A stretch of 64,000 bases of DNA from Clitoria ternatea (GCA_037962975.1 CM075675.1:103407718-103471717), one strand, 5' to 3'; positions 1-12,350 are shown, counted from the stretch's first letter. The notes: generated by a model not told the origin, from the letters alone. Numbers and translations: made by a program.

Positions 1-1177
1 AAACATTACAAGACTCGACTTGTTGCTAAAGGTTTTACTCAAAAGGATGGCATTGACTATAAGGAAACATTTTCTCCAGTTCCTAAGAAAGATTCTTTCA
101 GAATTATCATGCCACTAGTAGCTCATTATAATCTTGAGTTGCATCAAATGGATGTTAAAATTGCCTTTTTGAATAGGAATTTAGGAGATGATGTTTATAT
201 GGACCAACCAGTGGGGTTCACTGAAGAAGGAAAGAAACACATAGCCTGTAAACTTAAGATACTTGCAAGGGACAAAAAATCACATGCTTACTTATAAAAG
301 ATCTGATCATCTTTAGGTGATTGGATATACAGATTTAGACTTTCTTAGTTGTATGGATACAAGAAAGTCAACATTTGGTTATGTGTATCTTTTAGCCGGA
401 GAAGCAATTTCATGGAAAAGTGTGAAGTAGTCAGTCATTGTTGCATCCACCATGGAGGCTGAATTTGTGGCATGCTTTGAGGTCACAGTTAGGCTAATTG
501 GTTGTGGAATTTTATTTCAAGTCTTGGAGTAGTTGACAGTATTGCCAAGCTGCTAAAAATTTATTGTGATAATTATGCAGCTGTCTTTTTTTTTTCTAAA
601 AACTACAGTATTCCAAAGGTGCTACGCATATGGAATTGAAATGTTTTACCGTTAAAGAAGAAGTTCAGAAACATAGAGTGTCAATGGAACATATTAGCAC
701 TGATCTTATGATTTAACAAAAGGGTTACCACCCAAAGTATTTACTGGCGAGGTAGAGAATATGGGCATTACGTCTACTAGTGAATGTTGAATGTTAATGT
801 TGTTATTAATGCCTATTTGACACTCTGAGCTCATTAATGTACAAGTTTCTAAAAGTTTTATTTTCTACTTTATGTATATGTATGCAAATTGTGATGTGTA
901 AAATAAATTATGTTATTGTTAATGAAAATCACTTTATGTTTGAATCCATTGTGGACTTCTCATTGTAAAGTCATATTAAAGAGAAAGATAATATAGTAAT
1001 GTATGGAAGGGAATATGTTGATTGAATGACATGTAACCGTCATGACTCTTATTATTTCGTATCTTTAGTTATGATTAATGATATAACAAACTATTTAAGG
1101 TCTTTCAATGCGCATTATGATTTATGTATTTGTTAAATCATGAAGTGTTATGGCATCACATGAGCTGAGTGGGAGAA
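1..1177 (+). pseudogene. Decayed Ty1/copia pol fragment (RT and RNase H remnants)
   Basis: Bases 1-267 translate to the start of a copia reverse transcriptase: the RLVAKGFTQ motif, then a D-Y-K-E-T-F-S-P stretch, then HQMDVKIAFLN and VYMDQPVGF. The frame is lost near 267. Coding similarity resumes at about 318 with a copia RNase H (VIGYTDLDF, RKSTFGYV, AISWKSVK, then an in-frame TAG, then ASTMEAEFVA). The palm of the reverse transcriptase, including the YVDD box, is missing between them, so an internal deletion is inferred. The element enters from the left window edge. From about 720 onward no coding similarity is seen, but a purine run at 1170-1177 is followed by TGTTGG, as in a copia polypurine tract and 3' LTR start. 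It is a dead copy. Confidence 0.85.
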
Positions 1178-1500
1178 TGTTGGAAAGAAATAATTGAATA
1201 AATTATTTATTATGTGATCGCTCATGTGAAATATAACTATAGGCCTAAATGTGATTTAATTAAATAAAGGGACCTATTGATCAATGGGAAGTTAATTTTA
1301 AACTTTAAAAAAAATGATGGTAACCAACTTGATGGGGAGTTACTTACTTTAAAGAAAGGCAAAGAGGCAGATTGAGAAAAGGAGGTTGAAGAACTTATTA
1401 TCATTGAGTTTTCTCATTGATCAAGGTAGGCCTTTCTTACTATTATAAATGTACGTGAGAATGATAGATTCTAAGATCCTTATGTTATGATGTGCAGTAG
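1178..1500 (+). repeat. Putative 3' LTR (start only) of the decayed copia element
   Basis: TGTTGGAAAG follows a GAGTGGGAGAA purine tract directly, the expected layout at the internal/3' LTR junction of copia elements. The right end of the LTR is not found, and there is no second LTR in the window to compare with, because the 5' part lies outside it. The right limit given is only where I stop seeing anything LTR-like. Confidence 0.35.
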
Positions 1501-1544
1501 TTTTCTTGACATTATAAATGAATGAAGACTACAATTTACACATT

Positions 1545-1830
1545 GTCGTCGTTATAATTGTGACAACAACAATGGTGATTATGGCAATGACAATGGAAGT
1601 AGTGATTGTGACGATAAAGGTGCTAGTGGTGATGATGATAGTGGCAACAATGATGGTCACAGTGTTGGTGGTGCTGGAAGGTGTGGTGATTATGGGAATA
1701 ACGGTAGTGGTGGTAATGGTGATAGAGGTAGTGATGGTGGTAACAATAGCGATAATGGTGGTGGTAATGGTGGGAATGACGGTGATGGTGGTTACAGTGA
1801 TAGTGGTGGTGGTTGTGGTTGACGGTGGCG
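1545..1830 (+). repeat. GGT/GAT/AAT-rich low-complexity tract
   Basis: Nearly every triplet in one phase is GGT, GAT, AAT, AGT or GGA, so a frame rich in Gly, Asn, Asp and Ser stays open from about 1562 to a TGA near 1822. Other frames on both strands are also open because of the same bias. There is no convincing start, splice site or conserved domain. It could be an expanded trinucleotide-like repeat or a remnant of a glycine-rich protein exon; I favour the repeat. Confidence 0.5.
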
Positions 1831-2039
1831 ATGGGGATGCCAATGAGAAAGATAATAATGGTAGTAAACAACTAGTATTAAAAATTTATAAAAGTAAATA
1901 AAAAATTAAAAAAAAATATTCTTTCTGGTTTTTTAAAATAATCAAAAGCTATTTTAAAAATGAATAAAAATTCATTTCAACAACATTGTAGTTGATCAAT
2001 TTTTAAAAAGTTAAAACAAGAAACTTATTTGAGTTTAGG

Positions 2040-2112
2040 GGGAAGTAGGGTTTAAACCCTAGTTCTTAAACTGACCCACAAGCTCTTACCAAATGAGCTA
2101 TATCAGTTTGAA
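2040..2112 (-). repeat. tRNA-like sequence, possible SINE head
   Basis: On the minus strand a TAGCTCATTTGG A-box-like segment is followed about 40 bases later by GGGTTTAAACCC, a degenerate B box. The spacing fits a tRNA-derived RNA polymerase III promoter. The acceptor stem does not pair cleanly, so a functional tRNA is unlikely. A SINE head or tRNA pseudogene is the better reading. Confidence 0.4.
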
Positions 2113-3450
2113 GCTAGTTTGTCTTAATAGTTTTTAAAACGATGTTATATGGGTTGAACCGAGGTGAAAAAGAAACCACCGAAACCGCAATTGTTGACAT
2201 ATTTTTGAGGTTGTAAATACATGACATAGTAGCCCCCTCGCCCACTTTCCCCTTACCATGTGACCCATAACCCAATTTGCACTACCAATCACTTGCCTTA
2301 GCAAAGATATTTGTAACGGTTGGGAAGCATTACACGAAGTAACATACACATTAGAATCATATCTCCTTTTTATGGGACACACAAACCCTCTCAAATATTG
2401 TCTTCACATCACCGACTTCCTTCATCATGTGGGACCTTCTTAGCTTTCAATACCCTTGCAAACCCAATCAGTGTACTACAACAAACACTCCAATATATTA
2501 AATGATATTCTCACCTACCCCCTCAATTTTCCAATTTTCATTTTCACTTCACTATCTTTTCTTGTATTTTTTTCTTTTCCATACAGACTATAGTCACTGT
2601 CCTAAATTCAAGTAACATACTAAAAGATTACCTCTAATTAAAACCTTGAAAATCTATCAATTAGAAACCAAAGTATATACCACCAATCACGTAGCTAATC
2701 TCTTTAATTAGTTTATAAGAATTTCGATAGGTAAAACAACTAACCTAAAATTTTTAAACCACTGTTTACCAAAGTAACGATAGAACTTTTGATATTTGAT
2801 TAATGGATAATAAATTTATTCCACTCAACCAGAGTACCTTACCTATCTTTTCTTGTACTTTAACCACAAGAAACGGCATTCCATTTGAGGAATGAAAAAA
2901 AAAAATAGCCCATCTTGACAATATCTTATACATAGATTTAGAGGCATCCATCCACAACCACATATGGCGTTAGAATAAGCATTACTACAAATAAGGGTCA
3001 AAAAGATTGCAATTGGGCAGAACAAAGACTACAATAATAAGAAAAGGAAAAGAGGATTCAAAATTCCCACCTATATAACATTATGTACATATTATATATA
3101 ATGCAATGTCTAGTAAAGATGCATAACAGCTAGACAATCCCTGTCACTGGCCTGATAACAAAAAATTTGGGGGGGATGTCTTTGATAATTAAAAAAAGAT
3201 TCTAAAGAAAAGGGTTGTTCCCAATGCAACGGTCCAATAGCTTTTCTTTTATCAGAATGGCCAAAACACAAATGGACAAAGATGCCCCAATGATCCTAGC
3301 CAGAGGTCAGTGTCCCCACACAGTCATGCATCACAGCAATAACCTTGTCCTTCCCTTCCCTCCAAAAGCTTCAACTTAGAGAAATTAAAAAAAAAATGCT
3401 TCCAGATCAAATACTATTGCTGTGGTGCCTGCCCCCATCTACTACTGTTG
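2113..3450. other. Non-coding stretch downstream of the DUF641 gene
   Basis: AT-rich sequence with no recognisable coding similarity on either strand. Its last few hundred bases presumably include the 3' UTR of the minus-strand gene that ends at 3451; no clear polyadenylation signal was identified. No repeat ends were recognised. Confidence 0.4.
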
Positions 3451-4869
3451 TTACCTTTGCTTCTTATTGGAAGTATTTTTTTTTACCTTGGTTTGTTGCT
3501 GTGAGAGATAAACTTGACACTGTATAACAGTTTTACCAATCTTAAAACCAGGAGTTACTGTGAAAGCAACTTGTGGATCTGATTCCACCACTGTCTGGTC
3601 TGAATTGAGGAACACTTCATCATTCACACTTTCCATGTACACATCAGAGAATCTACACCCTTTCCCCACTTGAAAGATTGAAGCTTGAGGCTCAAAAGAG
3701 AATGCTAGGCAATGCAGCAGCCATACCCTCTTTGCCATTTCAGCAAATGAATTGAAGAATGCAGTGTCTGGAAAACCTCCTCCATTCACAAGGTTCCTAT
3801 GATTCAGGTTACCAAAGAATGATGACTCCATTTTGGGATGAACAAGTCTCAAGTACTTGACCCTGCAGAACTTTGCAAACGTTGATCTCGGCTTCTCGGC
3901 CAGATAGTCCTTTGCTTTCATGGATTTCAGCTCATTGAACCTCCCAAAGAACCATTGCTGTCTCCTGTTTCTATCAGGAAGAGACTCGTTTGGAAGTGAG
4001 AAATTTGGGAAGTGGAAAGCATCAAACATTTCCCTGCAAACAAAGGCCTCAACTGCAAAACACTTGTGATCTTCAACCAGATAAACCACATTCTGCTCAA
4101 TGGCATCAACAGCAGCATCAATATCCCAACTTGCAGATCTCATCTCATCAACAACCAACCTCACAAAGCTCCGGATCGACCTAACCGCATGACGAAGAAC
4201 AGTTATAAAATGGCTAGGACTTAATCCTGATATATGAACATTATCAAGCACAGCTAATTGCCCACTTTGATTCAATCTCTTCTCAACTGACTTGTTATGC
4301 TTATTAGCTTCCTCTAACTTCTCCCTAAGAAACATGATCTTGGAATCCTTGAGCCGCGCCTGCGATTCTAACTTCTTCCCCATGATCTCATATGTTCTGA
4401 TAACACCCTGCAGCTCCTTTGATTCAGCTGCAAGAATTGCATTCTCTGGTGAAGCATCAAACTGTTTCTTCAAGTAACATTGCTTCAGCTCAGACAAGTT
4501 CTTCAACTCAGAAACAAGCAATAGATCAGCAGCTTCAATTCCATCAGGGTCAAAAGGTGACTGAGCATGCTGAAGCTGTGCATATGCAGCCTTAACGGTT
4601 GAAACGCTAGCAAAAAGCTTTGCCAGCAGTGCTTCTTTTGCCACTCTTTCTTGAAGCTCCTCATTATCATCATCATCCTTGTTGAAAGACTCAGACCAAC
4701 TCAGTGTTGTCTTACTCTTATTAATGTTCCCTTCATCCTTGAGACTTGCATCAGATATAACATTCTTCAGCCCATCAATACCAATCAGTGCCTTAACATG
4801 AAGAACCTTGGCAAAACCTCGAGCTAGCTTCTTTCTTGGAGTCACTGCTGATGGCTTCACTGATTCCAT
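3451..4869 (-). CDS. DUF641 family protein, GIL1/IRKI-like
   Basis: A single uninterrupted 472-residue frame. Residues about 70-195 match the plant DUF641 domain as I know it (ELQERVAKEALLAKLF, then AYAQLQHAQSPFDPDGIEAAD and a ...SELKNLSELKQCYLKK helix). Residues 150-200 are a likely coiled coil, and residues about 215-455 carry the GIL1/IRKI C-terminal region (FVRLVVDEMRSASWDID, the CREMFDAFHFP segment, and TVTPGFKIGKTVIQ near the end). In Arabidopsis, GIL1 acts in light-dependent loss of gravitropism and IRKI interacts with a receptor kinase; the exact role of this paralogue is not known to me. The start is the first methionine and directly follows a TGTAG splice acceptor, so the whole CDS is predicted to lie in one exon. 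The protein has no signal peptide or membrane segment. Length is normal for the family and no damage is seen. Confidence 0.93.
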   Translation of the reverse strand: MESVKPSAVTPRKKLARGFAKVLHVKALIGIDGLKNVISDASLKDEGNINKSKTTLSWSESFNKDDDDNEELQERVAKEALLAKLFASVSTVKAAYAQLQHAQSPFDPDGIEAADLLLVSELKNLSELKQCYLKKQFDASPENAILAAESKELQGVIRTYEIMGKKLESQARLKDSKIMFLREKLEEANKHNKSVEKRLNQSGQLAVLDNVHISGLSPSHFITVLRHAVRSIRSFVRLVVDEMRSASWDIDAAVDAIEQNVVYLVEDHKCFAVEAFVCREMFDAFHFPNFSLPNESLPDRNRRQQWFFGRFNELKSMKAKDYLAEKPRSTFAKFCRVKYLRLVHPKMESSFFGNLNHRNLVNGGGFPDTAFFNSFAEMAKRVWLLHCLAFSFEPQASIFQVGKGCRFSDVYMESVNDEVFLNSDQTVVESDPQVAFTVTPGFKIGKTVIQCQVYLSQQQTKVKKNTSNKKQR

Positions 4870-7800
4870 CTACACAAATGTTTGTGAATGAAGATTATGA
4901 GAATTGAGGCTAATGAAAAAAGTATGAAAGCGGCAAAATCTTCAAAGGATTCACAAGGACAATAAAGTTATAACAATACGAAAAAAAAAGTGTAATGCTT
5001 TAACACGTAGATCGAGGGAATTTTCTCTTTTTGTTCTTCAACTAATTAAAAAATACTGTATAATAATTTAAAGGGTGTCGAAAAGTCGTTTCCAACACAC
5101 GGCATGTAAGAAGCAAAAGAATAGTGAATAGATACCAAAGCACAAGATCTATAGATACATTGAAAAGCTAAAAATTGTAGTTTATCAACGTAATACTAAG
5201 CATCTTGTCTAATATGGCAATTACCAACATGAATCTTAAAAGAAAACTAAGGGCTTATGGAACAAGTAAAGGCAAAAACGAAGATTCAGCACTTTCAGAA
5301 AATGAATATAAAAAATTTATATGATGTTTTATTATGCCGTGAAAGAAAGAATAATTCTAGGCTCTGATTTAACAGCACCTACAAACAAGAAAACATGCTC
5401 ATCATTTCCATATACTTTATCCTAATTCCGCTTCAAGGATCGTTGAGGGCAAGAGGGCCATCACTCAATTAATCCTACCCTTTATTAAAAAAAAAACAAT
5501 TGTTACATGAAACCGGTCAATTAATTTCTTTGGGTATGAATTATTATGTAAGTAATAATGATTAAAGAAGGTCACCATCAACACTGATTCCATTCAGCCC
5601 ACATGTTTAACGATGGTAAAATCCTATTAAAAAGAACCTGACATTATTTACTAAAAAGATATGAATAATAACCCTTAGGATTCCCTGAATTATGAATACA
5701 TATCCATCTAAGTGGGTATCTGACATGAAATATAGAACAAACACTAGAGAAGGAAAAGGAAATTTAATTGATGTAACTAAATGAATTTTTCCACGTAACG
5801 TAACTAAGGACACAGAAAAGAAATTGGGTCCATGTAAAATAACATGACATAAACAATATTGTCACCCAACTGTTGGCGTGTGTCTAGGGACAAAGAAAAG
5901 AAAATATTGGTTAGACTTGGGGTGCAACACATTCTCAAACCTTTAAAAAATCCTACAATCAACTCATAAGTTAACCAATGGTGTTTACAAACATGAAGGG
6001 TGTGTAATTTTTTTCCATCCAAAATAACAAAATATTATGTGATTCCGTGGAACAAATAAGGACAAGAATAGCTTAGGCAAATAGACAGTGTGATGATTGT
6101 ACTTAACAGTAACAGAGATCATTTATGTTTCCCGTGACTAAAACCACGGCCTCTGAGCCCTTGTACTGAGTACTACTATAATGTAACTTTATAAAAAAAT
6201 TTAAATAAGGTATAGAACTATAGAGGAATATTGTTACCATATAAATATGAATACATACACATTTTAATAAAGCTGGGCTATTAAAAAGTAAAAGAATGAT
6301 AAATAAATAAAAAGAAGAAAATGGTAGAGAAGAGTTACTGTAACACAGAGAGATAGACGGCTAAGGTCATTTCAACATCCACCATGTCAGACGCTCACAT
6401 GCCTCATTAAAAAAAAGTCAAAATTATACAACATGAGATTCTTCATGCTTTCAAAAAATCATTTTTTATCAAAACTGAATCAGTCCGGCTGGTCTAACCA
6501 GTTGAATCATGAAACAGTTAGATAACAAGTTTAAATTAATTTTTTAATACTACCGGGTTTTAACATGATTTTCATGAATTGGGCATTCACCAGTTTAATA
6601 ACCGATCCGATTCTGAAAACATTAAAAAAAAATACACATTTTACCTTCCAACAAAATATTTAAATTTGCAATTTTTCAATCAAAAACAAAAGAGTAGTGC
6701 GGATGCATTAATTTGTATTTTTTTAATCACATCAATTGCCAATCTTTTATAAAAATAACAAATTAATTATATTTTTTTCGGCTCAAGAAAACACATTTCC
6801 CCATGTTTACAAAGAAGAAAACCAGAGTAAAGAAAATAAGTAACAAAAACTTTGTCCTTTAAATAGAAAACAAAACAATAAAAATTTTGGTTTTCATCTT
6901 TGTGGCTGTCAAGTTTTTTTCCTGGGTTTTCCAATAAATTAAAAAATATTTATATACGTATTAATATCCACATTTTTCTCTATTGTCCCTATTTCTTCTT
7001 TCAAACATGACCCGTTTCCATTATAAAAATCAAAATCAGTTATATATACCATTCAACATTCACCAACCGGTTCCATTATAGAAATTAAAATCAATTACAT
7101 ATACCATTCAACATCACCAAACTAATCAATGAATTAAAAAATAACTTTAGCCCAGCCCTAATTAAAATCCAAACATGCCCCCAGTTTCTTATTAGGATGG
7201 TTCGAAGAAAAGAAGAGGAAGGGAAATACGAAAATAATTAAGAACAAAAAAAAATAAGAGAAGAAAAGGAAAAAATGTGGTCCAAATCTAATTTCCACCT
7301 TCAAAATATAATAAATGGAATGCGACTTTTGTATTTTATTTAGTTCAATAATAAATAATATAATAAATAATAACATTAAAAAATTAAAAATATATTTTTA
7401 TATATTGAATTATATTTTAGACCTACTGAAATTTAGATTAAACCTTATATCTACCTTTTTAATACATTCGAACAAAAAAATTACTTTCACTCTTTTTTTC
7501 TTATATTTACCCCCATTAATTACTATCAAATTTCATGTATGCATCCAAGTAAAACCAAAGCATATTGATCATCAAAATAATTTTATACCATTGTTTATTT
7601 GTGAGGGAACACAACGGTTTTGTAAATTTTTTAAGAAATCAAAAAAAAAAAATCGTTAAAATTGTATTAAAACCATCTTGAAATCATAGAAAACTATGCT
7701 AATCATGAATTTATCATCATTAAGTCTACCAGTGTTACTGCATGATTTTTTTACCCTAAAAAATAATGTAAAGTAAAAGCTTAAAACATACTCTGGTTCG

Positions 7801-8738
7801 TTCTCATCAAAAGTACCAAACAGTAACACAGTTAAATACCACTTTCATGTTATCTTTGCAATTTCACAAATACCAAACACCACCCCGAATTCACGCATTT
7901 ACAATAGAGCAATCAATCAATGTAGACAAAAAAACAACGGTGAAAAATGAAGCATTCCTTATGTTATGACATTTGCTTTAGACCACACTAATGGTTTACA
8001 CATTGCAAGTACCAACATTCTTTCACACGGCTTTATAAAGATACCCATTTGAAAATAATGCCCAAATCTTTTTTAAAAAATTGAAAACATTACTTACAAA
8101 ATAGCGAGAAATTATACGTACCTTGAGAAATATCACGAGAAATTAAGAGTGAATGAAGGTGTCAACTTCTCGTCATTGCGAAACGTAAATCTCAAGAAAA
8201 CAGACAGGACATTTAAGTATGTTTATTAATATTATGTTTCTATACTATTATTATGATTATTAATTATTTTTATTATTTGTTCTCCAACTCCAAATGCTAC
8301 CGTGATGAAGGAGAGAAACACCCTGCATTCACACACCGAAGGAACAACGAAGAACCATCATCATTCATCATTCATCATTAATCAAGAGCAAATGTACACC
8401 AAAATCATCAAAGGGACTTTTCTCCAAACACTAAAAACAACACCACACCCGAATGAAGCAAAAACAACGAGCGCCGCTACCAAAAACAACAACCACCGAA
8501 ACCAACATGAACAGCACAACCACAATAAGATCATCAAAACGTGTCTTCAACAAATAAAAAGGACCCTTCAAAAAAAAATATCAAAGACGAAAACTTTACC
8601 CTGGCAAGACAATAAAAACACCATTTTTTTAACCTTCGGAACCAACCCACAAATCACTGATTCAATTTCATGGAAACCAGGAGGACGATAAAAACAATAT
8701 TAAAAGAAAAAGGGGATAACGATGTTTCAAAAGGTTAC
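4870..8738 (-). other. Predicted 5'UTR intron of the DUF641 gene
   Basis: AT-rich DNA with no credible coding sequence on either strand. It includes a segment near 6475-6620 with CCGGTTT/AACCGAT-type repeat wording similar to 39430-39500, probably a transposon remnant. The open frames near 7158-7659 and 8302-8691 are low-complexity and are not called as genes. Confidence 0.4.
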
Positions 8739-8945
8739 CTCGATATATTGAAATAGTTGTTGGGTGAAAGCAGAAAATGGAGGAGTTGGATGAGTTTATT
8801 TTGCAAGGTGTTGAAGAGAACAGAGGAGTTTCTTTGGGGTGTGGAGAAGAGAGTGGTGGGGTTTCTGGGATTTGGCAGAGACAGAAATACCACAGCTGGA
8901 GGACAGAGAAAATTTAGTGAGAATGAGGAGAGAGAATTGGAAATG
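8739..8945 (-). other. Predicted untranslated first exon of the DUF641 gene
   Basis: On the minus strand this is a C/T-rich stretch typical of plant 5' UTRs. It ends at GAG followed by GTAACC, a good donor at 8738-8737. The matching acceptor (TGTAG) ends at 4870, immediately before the ATG at 4869, giving a 3.87 kb 5'UTR intron. The exon start is placed about 30 bases downstream of a TATA-like box. This is a prediction from splice-site patterns only. Confidence 0.45.
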
Positions 8946-8969
8946 AAGAGGATGAGAGATGTGAAAAGA

Positions 8970-8981
8970 CTCTTTTATCCC
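8970..8981 (-). promoter_or_regulatory. TATA-like box for the DUF641 gene
   Basis: The minus strand reads GGGATAAAAGAG here, about 25-35 bases upstream of a pyrimidine-rich stretch (CTTTTCACATCTCTCATC) suited to a plant transcription start. It fits the predicted first exon but is unconfirmed. Confidence 0.4.
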
Positions 8982-8989
8982 AACCTGCC

Positions 8990-11439
8990 TTGCCATTGGG
9001 AATTTAAAGCGCTACTTACGTTGGGTCGCTTTTCCATAAATTTGAAGTATCATCAAGATATGTACTATGCCATGACGATTCATCCAGTTACTTTTTTATT
9101 TTTTTTATTAGACAGAATTTTTTGACCATCAAGTTATTCATATCCATGACTTTCATTTTTGTAAGTGATTACCTACAAAGGACATAGTAGGTTCTAGTTA
9201 ATAAAATGAATTTAGGGGCATATTTGATATGGTACAAGATAAGAAAATAAATATTTCCTCCTTAAAAAAAACTTAATTTTTTTAGTCGTAATTAACTATA
9301 TTAAATACTATTATATCTTAAATACTCTTATTTAATTTAGTTTTTCAATTGCTTTGCATTTAACTTTCATAAAATATAATAAGGGTAAAAACATCTTAAC
9401 AAGGGCGAAATTTTTTTTGTTGTATTAGAGACCGAATGAAGTAATAGAGAAGTAAATAGAATGAGAATAAGATAGAATAAAAACATGAAGCATGTTACCT
9501 ATCCTATTTTATTTATTTATAACTCAGTTTTGTTTTTACGATAAAAATTACAGAGGTGCAGTGTGATATGAAAAGCAAAAGGATAACTCTCATCATATCC
9601 TATCACTTCAGCAAACATGGTGACAATATAATAGTCATGTGGTCAGTTTAAGCATGAGTCAATGGTAATTTTATCTCAACATTTATCATTTCTAAGTAAA
9701 TTTAATTTACACATATGCTAAAGTGAGTATCTTGAAAATGTAAATATGTCTATTTTAAGATTTATGATAGTCTTACTTGATGTGGGCTTGATACCAACCC
9801 AAATGATACTGGCTTAGGACAATGCAATCTGGTGTGTAATACCGAAATTTTCACACATAGATTCCTCATGGCATATCTCCCTAACCAAAGTTAGTCACGA
9901 TCGGATTTAGCAAGGGTTTGTGTAATGCGCCAGGGGCATATCAGCCACATACCTGCGGATGTGTCAGGAATGTTTGTAGTCATGTCGGTTTTATCTGTCT
10001 TTTACGAAATTTGTACTGACACATGTTATAGAAGACATCCCAAGTCAATAATGAAGGGTAATCAAGGAAAGTGGGCGAGAATCAAAGGAAGAAATCATTC
10101 TCGATGGACCCATATGGTAGTTGGCTAACTACGGAAAGAAGGAAGAAACAACCGAAAACACAAAATCACCAATCATAATGGCAATAATAATCGTAACAGA
10201 AAAAGAATGTGAATTGATTATAAAACCAACAACGGAAAATCAGCAGTTTTTAAGGAGCCAACCAACGTAACTTTTAAAGTTGGTATATCTTTTCAACTAC
10301 TCAATTCGTTTCAAGTGTGGGGACCCATATATAAGAAACAAACTAGGCGAGAGAGTAATCCACCTATGTTTGACGTAGAAGCATAGGCATAGGGTGCATG
10401 TAATTACATGCAAACCCTAGTGTTTCTATCGTCAAAATTAATAAGGGAACTCAAATAGCATATGTCTCAAAGAATGGTGTTCACTCAACTAAGGTATTCA
10501 CACATTTAAGAGGAAGTGTTTAAAATATTGGTGATGAAAGCAGGGAAGATTATGGGAAAGGAATGGATTAGGAGTATTCCAACAACCCAGCCGACCTTGG
10601 AGATAGAATTAAGATGACGTTGTAAAGTTGTTTGGGTAGATAGTATTTTCAAGTAGTCAATAGAGTTTCTTGAACGCTACTCCAAGTAACATTCAAATGA
10701 TTTCAATTAGTAGCTAAAAGCTATTTTTACTTTATTATCTCTTAATAGTTGAAAATTGATAGAGTTTCTTTGTTATCTCTTAGTTGAAGGTTGAAATCAA
10801 TATCTAAAACATCACTCTTAGCAAAATAGAAGTGTTTTGGTAGGTAGCATTTTTAGCTAGCTAGTAACATTTTTTTAAATATTACCAAATGAAGTGTTTT
10901 TAGACTCCAATTACTCGCTTGTGTCTTCATAATTTTAAAAATTCCTAATATCACTCTTTATTTTTTAAGGAAAACACTTATTTTATTTTAAAAAGTAAAA
11001 TATGTTAAACTTGTGACATTGCTTTTTCTCTTCCTCTTTGTTTAAATTTTAAGTAAAATTTAATTGAATCAAAAAACAACCTTTAATTTCAAAAAAACTA
11101 AAAAGCTTATGTCTCAATCATGATAAAAGGGTACATGTATGTTATTTGTTAAATCAATATTTAGAGAAAATTTATCATTTTACTTAATTAAAATAATATA
11201 TTCATGTATTTTCATTTAAAATAACTTGGTAGGTGTGTATAATAAAAGATTAAATGAAATTAAATATTTTATACATAATAAATTATAAATAATAATTCAA
11301 TTACAATTTAAATGTAAATTGAATTTATCTTAGTGACACATTAATTTGATGATATAAAATTTATATATGGTTATAGTTTCAAATGATGCAATGTAATGTC
11401 AATCATAAATATATGATTTTAGTACAATTTTACTTAATT
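8990..11439. other. Intergenic stretch, no gene recognised
   Basis: Mostly AT-rich. A more GC-balanced block at about 9780-10450 has the look of transposon non-coding DNA, but no ends, target duplication or protein similarity were found. The remainder shows nothing I can name. Confidence 0.35.
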
Positions 11440-11835
11440 GCAATGTCCAGTCTAAATTCTCAGAATTAATCCCCATAGTTTATAAATTCAGAGGAAATTT
11501 TTTTCACGTATAACGCAACACTAGGGTGTACTAACCATAAGAATCCCAGCGATACAGCTTAACAATGCACACATAGTAGATAACTTAAACTATAAACCCT
11601 AGCAAACTTTAGAATGGGCCTACCGTTCCCTGACAAGGGACAAGGCATCATACATTTCCCATGTACAAGGATATGAGTCGAGCATTAAGGAATACTGGCC
11701 TTAGGGAATTACTCAAATAATCTAAGCACATACTAATTCATTATTATATTAGTCCAAATTTCTTGAACATTACGGAGGGCTAAGTCCTTAATATAAAAGC
11801 ATGACAGACTAAATCTCTAGTGAAGTATTAGCTAC
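11440..11835 (+). repeat. Left arm of a long inverted repeat
   Basis: This segment matches the reverse complement of 15008-15300 plus 16091-16155. Shared phrases include ACTAACCATAAGAATCC, AAACTATAAACCCT, TATATTAGTC and ACTAAA-TCTC-AGTGA-GTAT in the same order. By eye the match is roughly three quarters identical, with a few indels including about 45 extra bases near 11760-11805. Confidence 0.7.
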
Positions 11836-11939
11836 CTATCCTCTAACAATCAAACAATTATAACTTAATATCATCACACATACTAAGTGATGGCATCAAG
11901 CCTTACACGCATAAATACTTAACAACTTAGACTAACCAA

Positions 11940-12350
11940 AGGGTTGGCTCAATTTCACTCAAGCGGGTATGACTTCTCTTAAGCGAAATTGTTCGAATTA
12001 GATTCTGTCCCTTTTTCTCCCAAAAAAGTGTGGCTTCACTTGAGCGAGTTCTTATGACAATGGTTTTGTGAAATTCTCGCTCAAGCGGGTAGGTCCTCGC
12101 TTGAGCGAATCCCTTCTGGAATTGGTTACTGGATGAATTTCACCCGAGCGAATAGGTCTTGCTCGAGCGAACTAATAGGGATTTAAGTACTGGACATATT
12201 TTGCTCAAGCGGTGGTGGTGCGCTCAAGCAAATTTACAGGTCTAATTGTTATGTGTGATTTACTTAGGCGAGTCCTGGATTGCTCAAGCGAATCTGGAAT
12301 TTCGCTTAAGTGAGTTATACGTCGCTTAAGCGAATTGGTCATATTTTGAT
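11940..12350. repeat. Array of TCGCTTGAGCGA-like near-palindromes
   Basis: About twelve variants of the 10-12 base near-palindrome CGCTTRAGCG / CGCTCAAGCG occur in 400 bases, usually two close together, separated by unrelated AT-rich spacers of 15-60 bases. Four more lie at 12688-12766 inside the neighbouring solo LTR. Confidence 0.75.

Noticed and set aside
1518..1901. 127-codon Val/Met-rich frame
   Set aside because: By-product of the GGT/GAT-rich tract; composition is explained by the repeat.
8302..8691. 129-codon plus-strand frame near the DUF641 first exon
   Set aside because: Low complexity (Lys, Asn, Thr, His), no domain, and it overlaps the predicted UTR intron on the other strand.
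8757..9125. 122-codon plus-strand frame
   Set aside because: It covers the predicted minus-strand 5' UTR exon and promoter, whose C/T richness explains the open frame. No protein family recognised.
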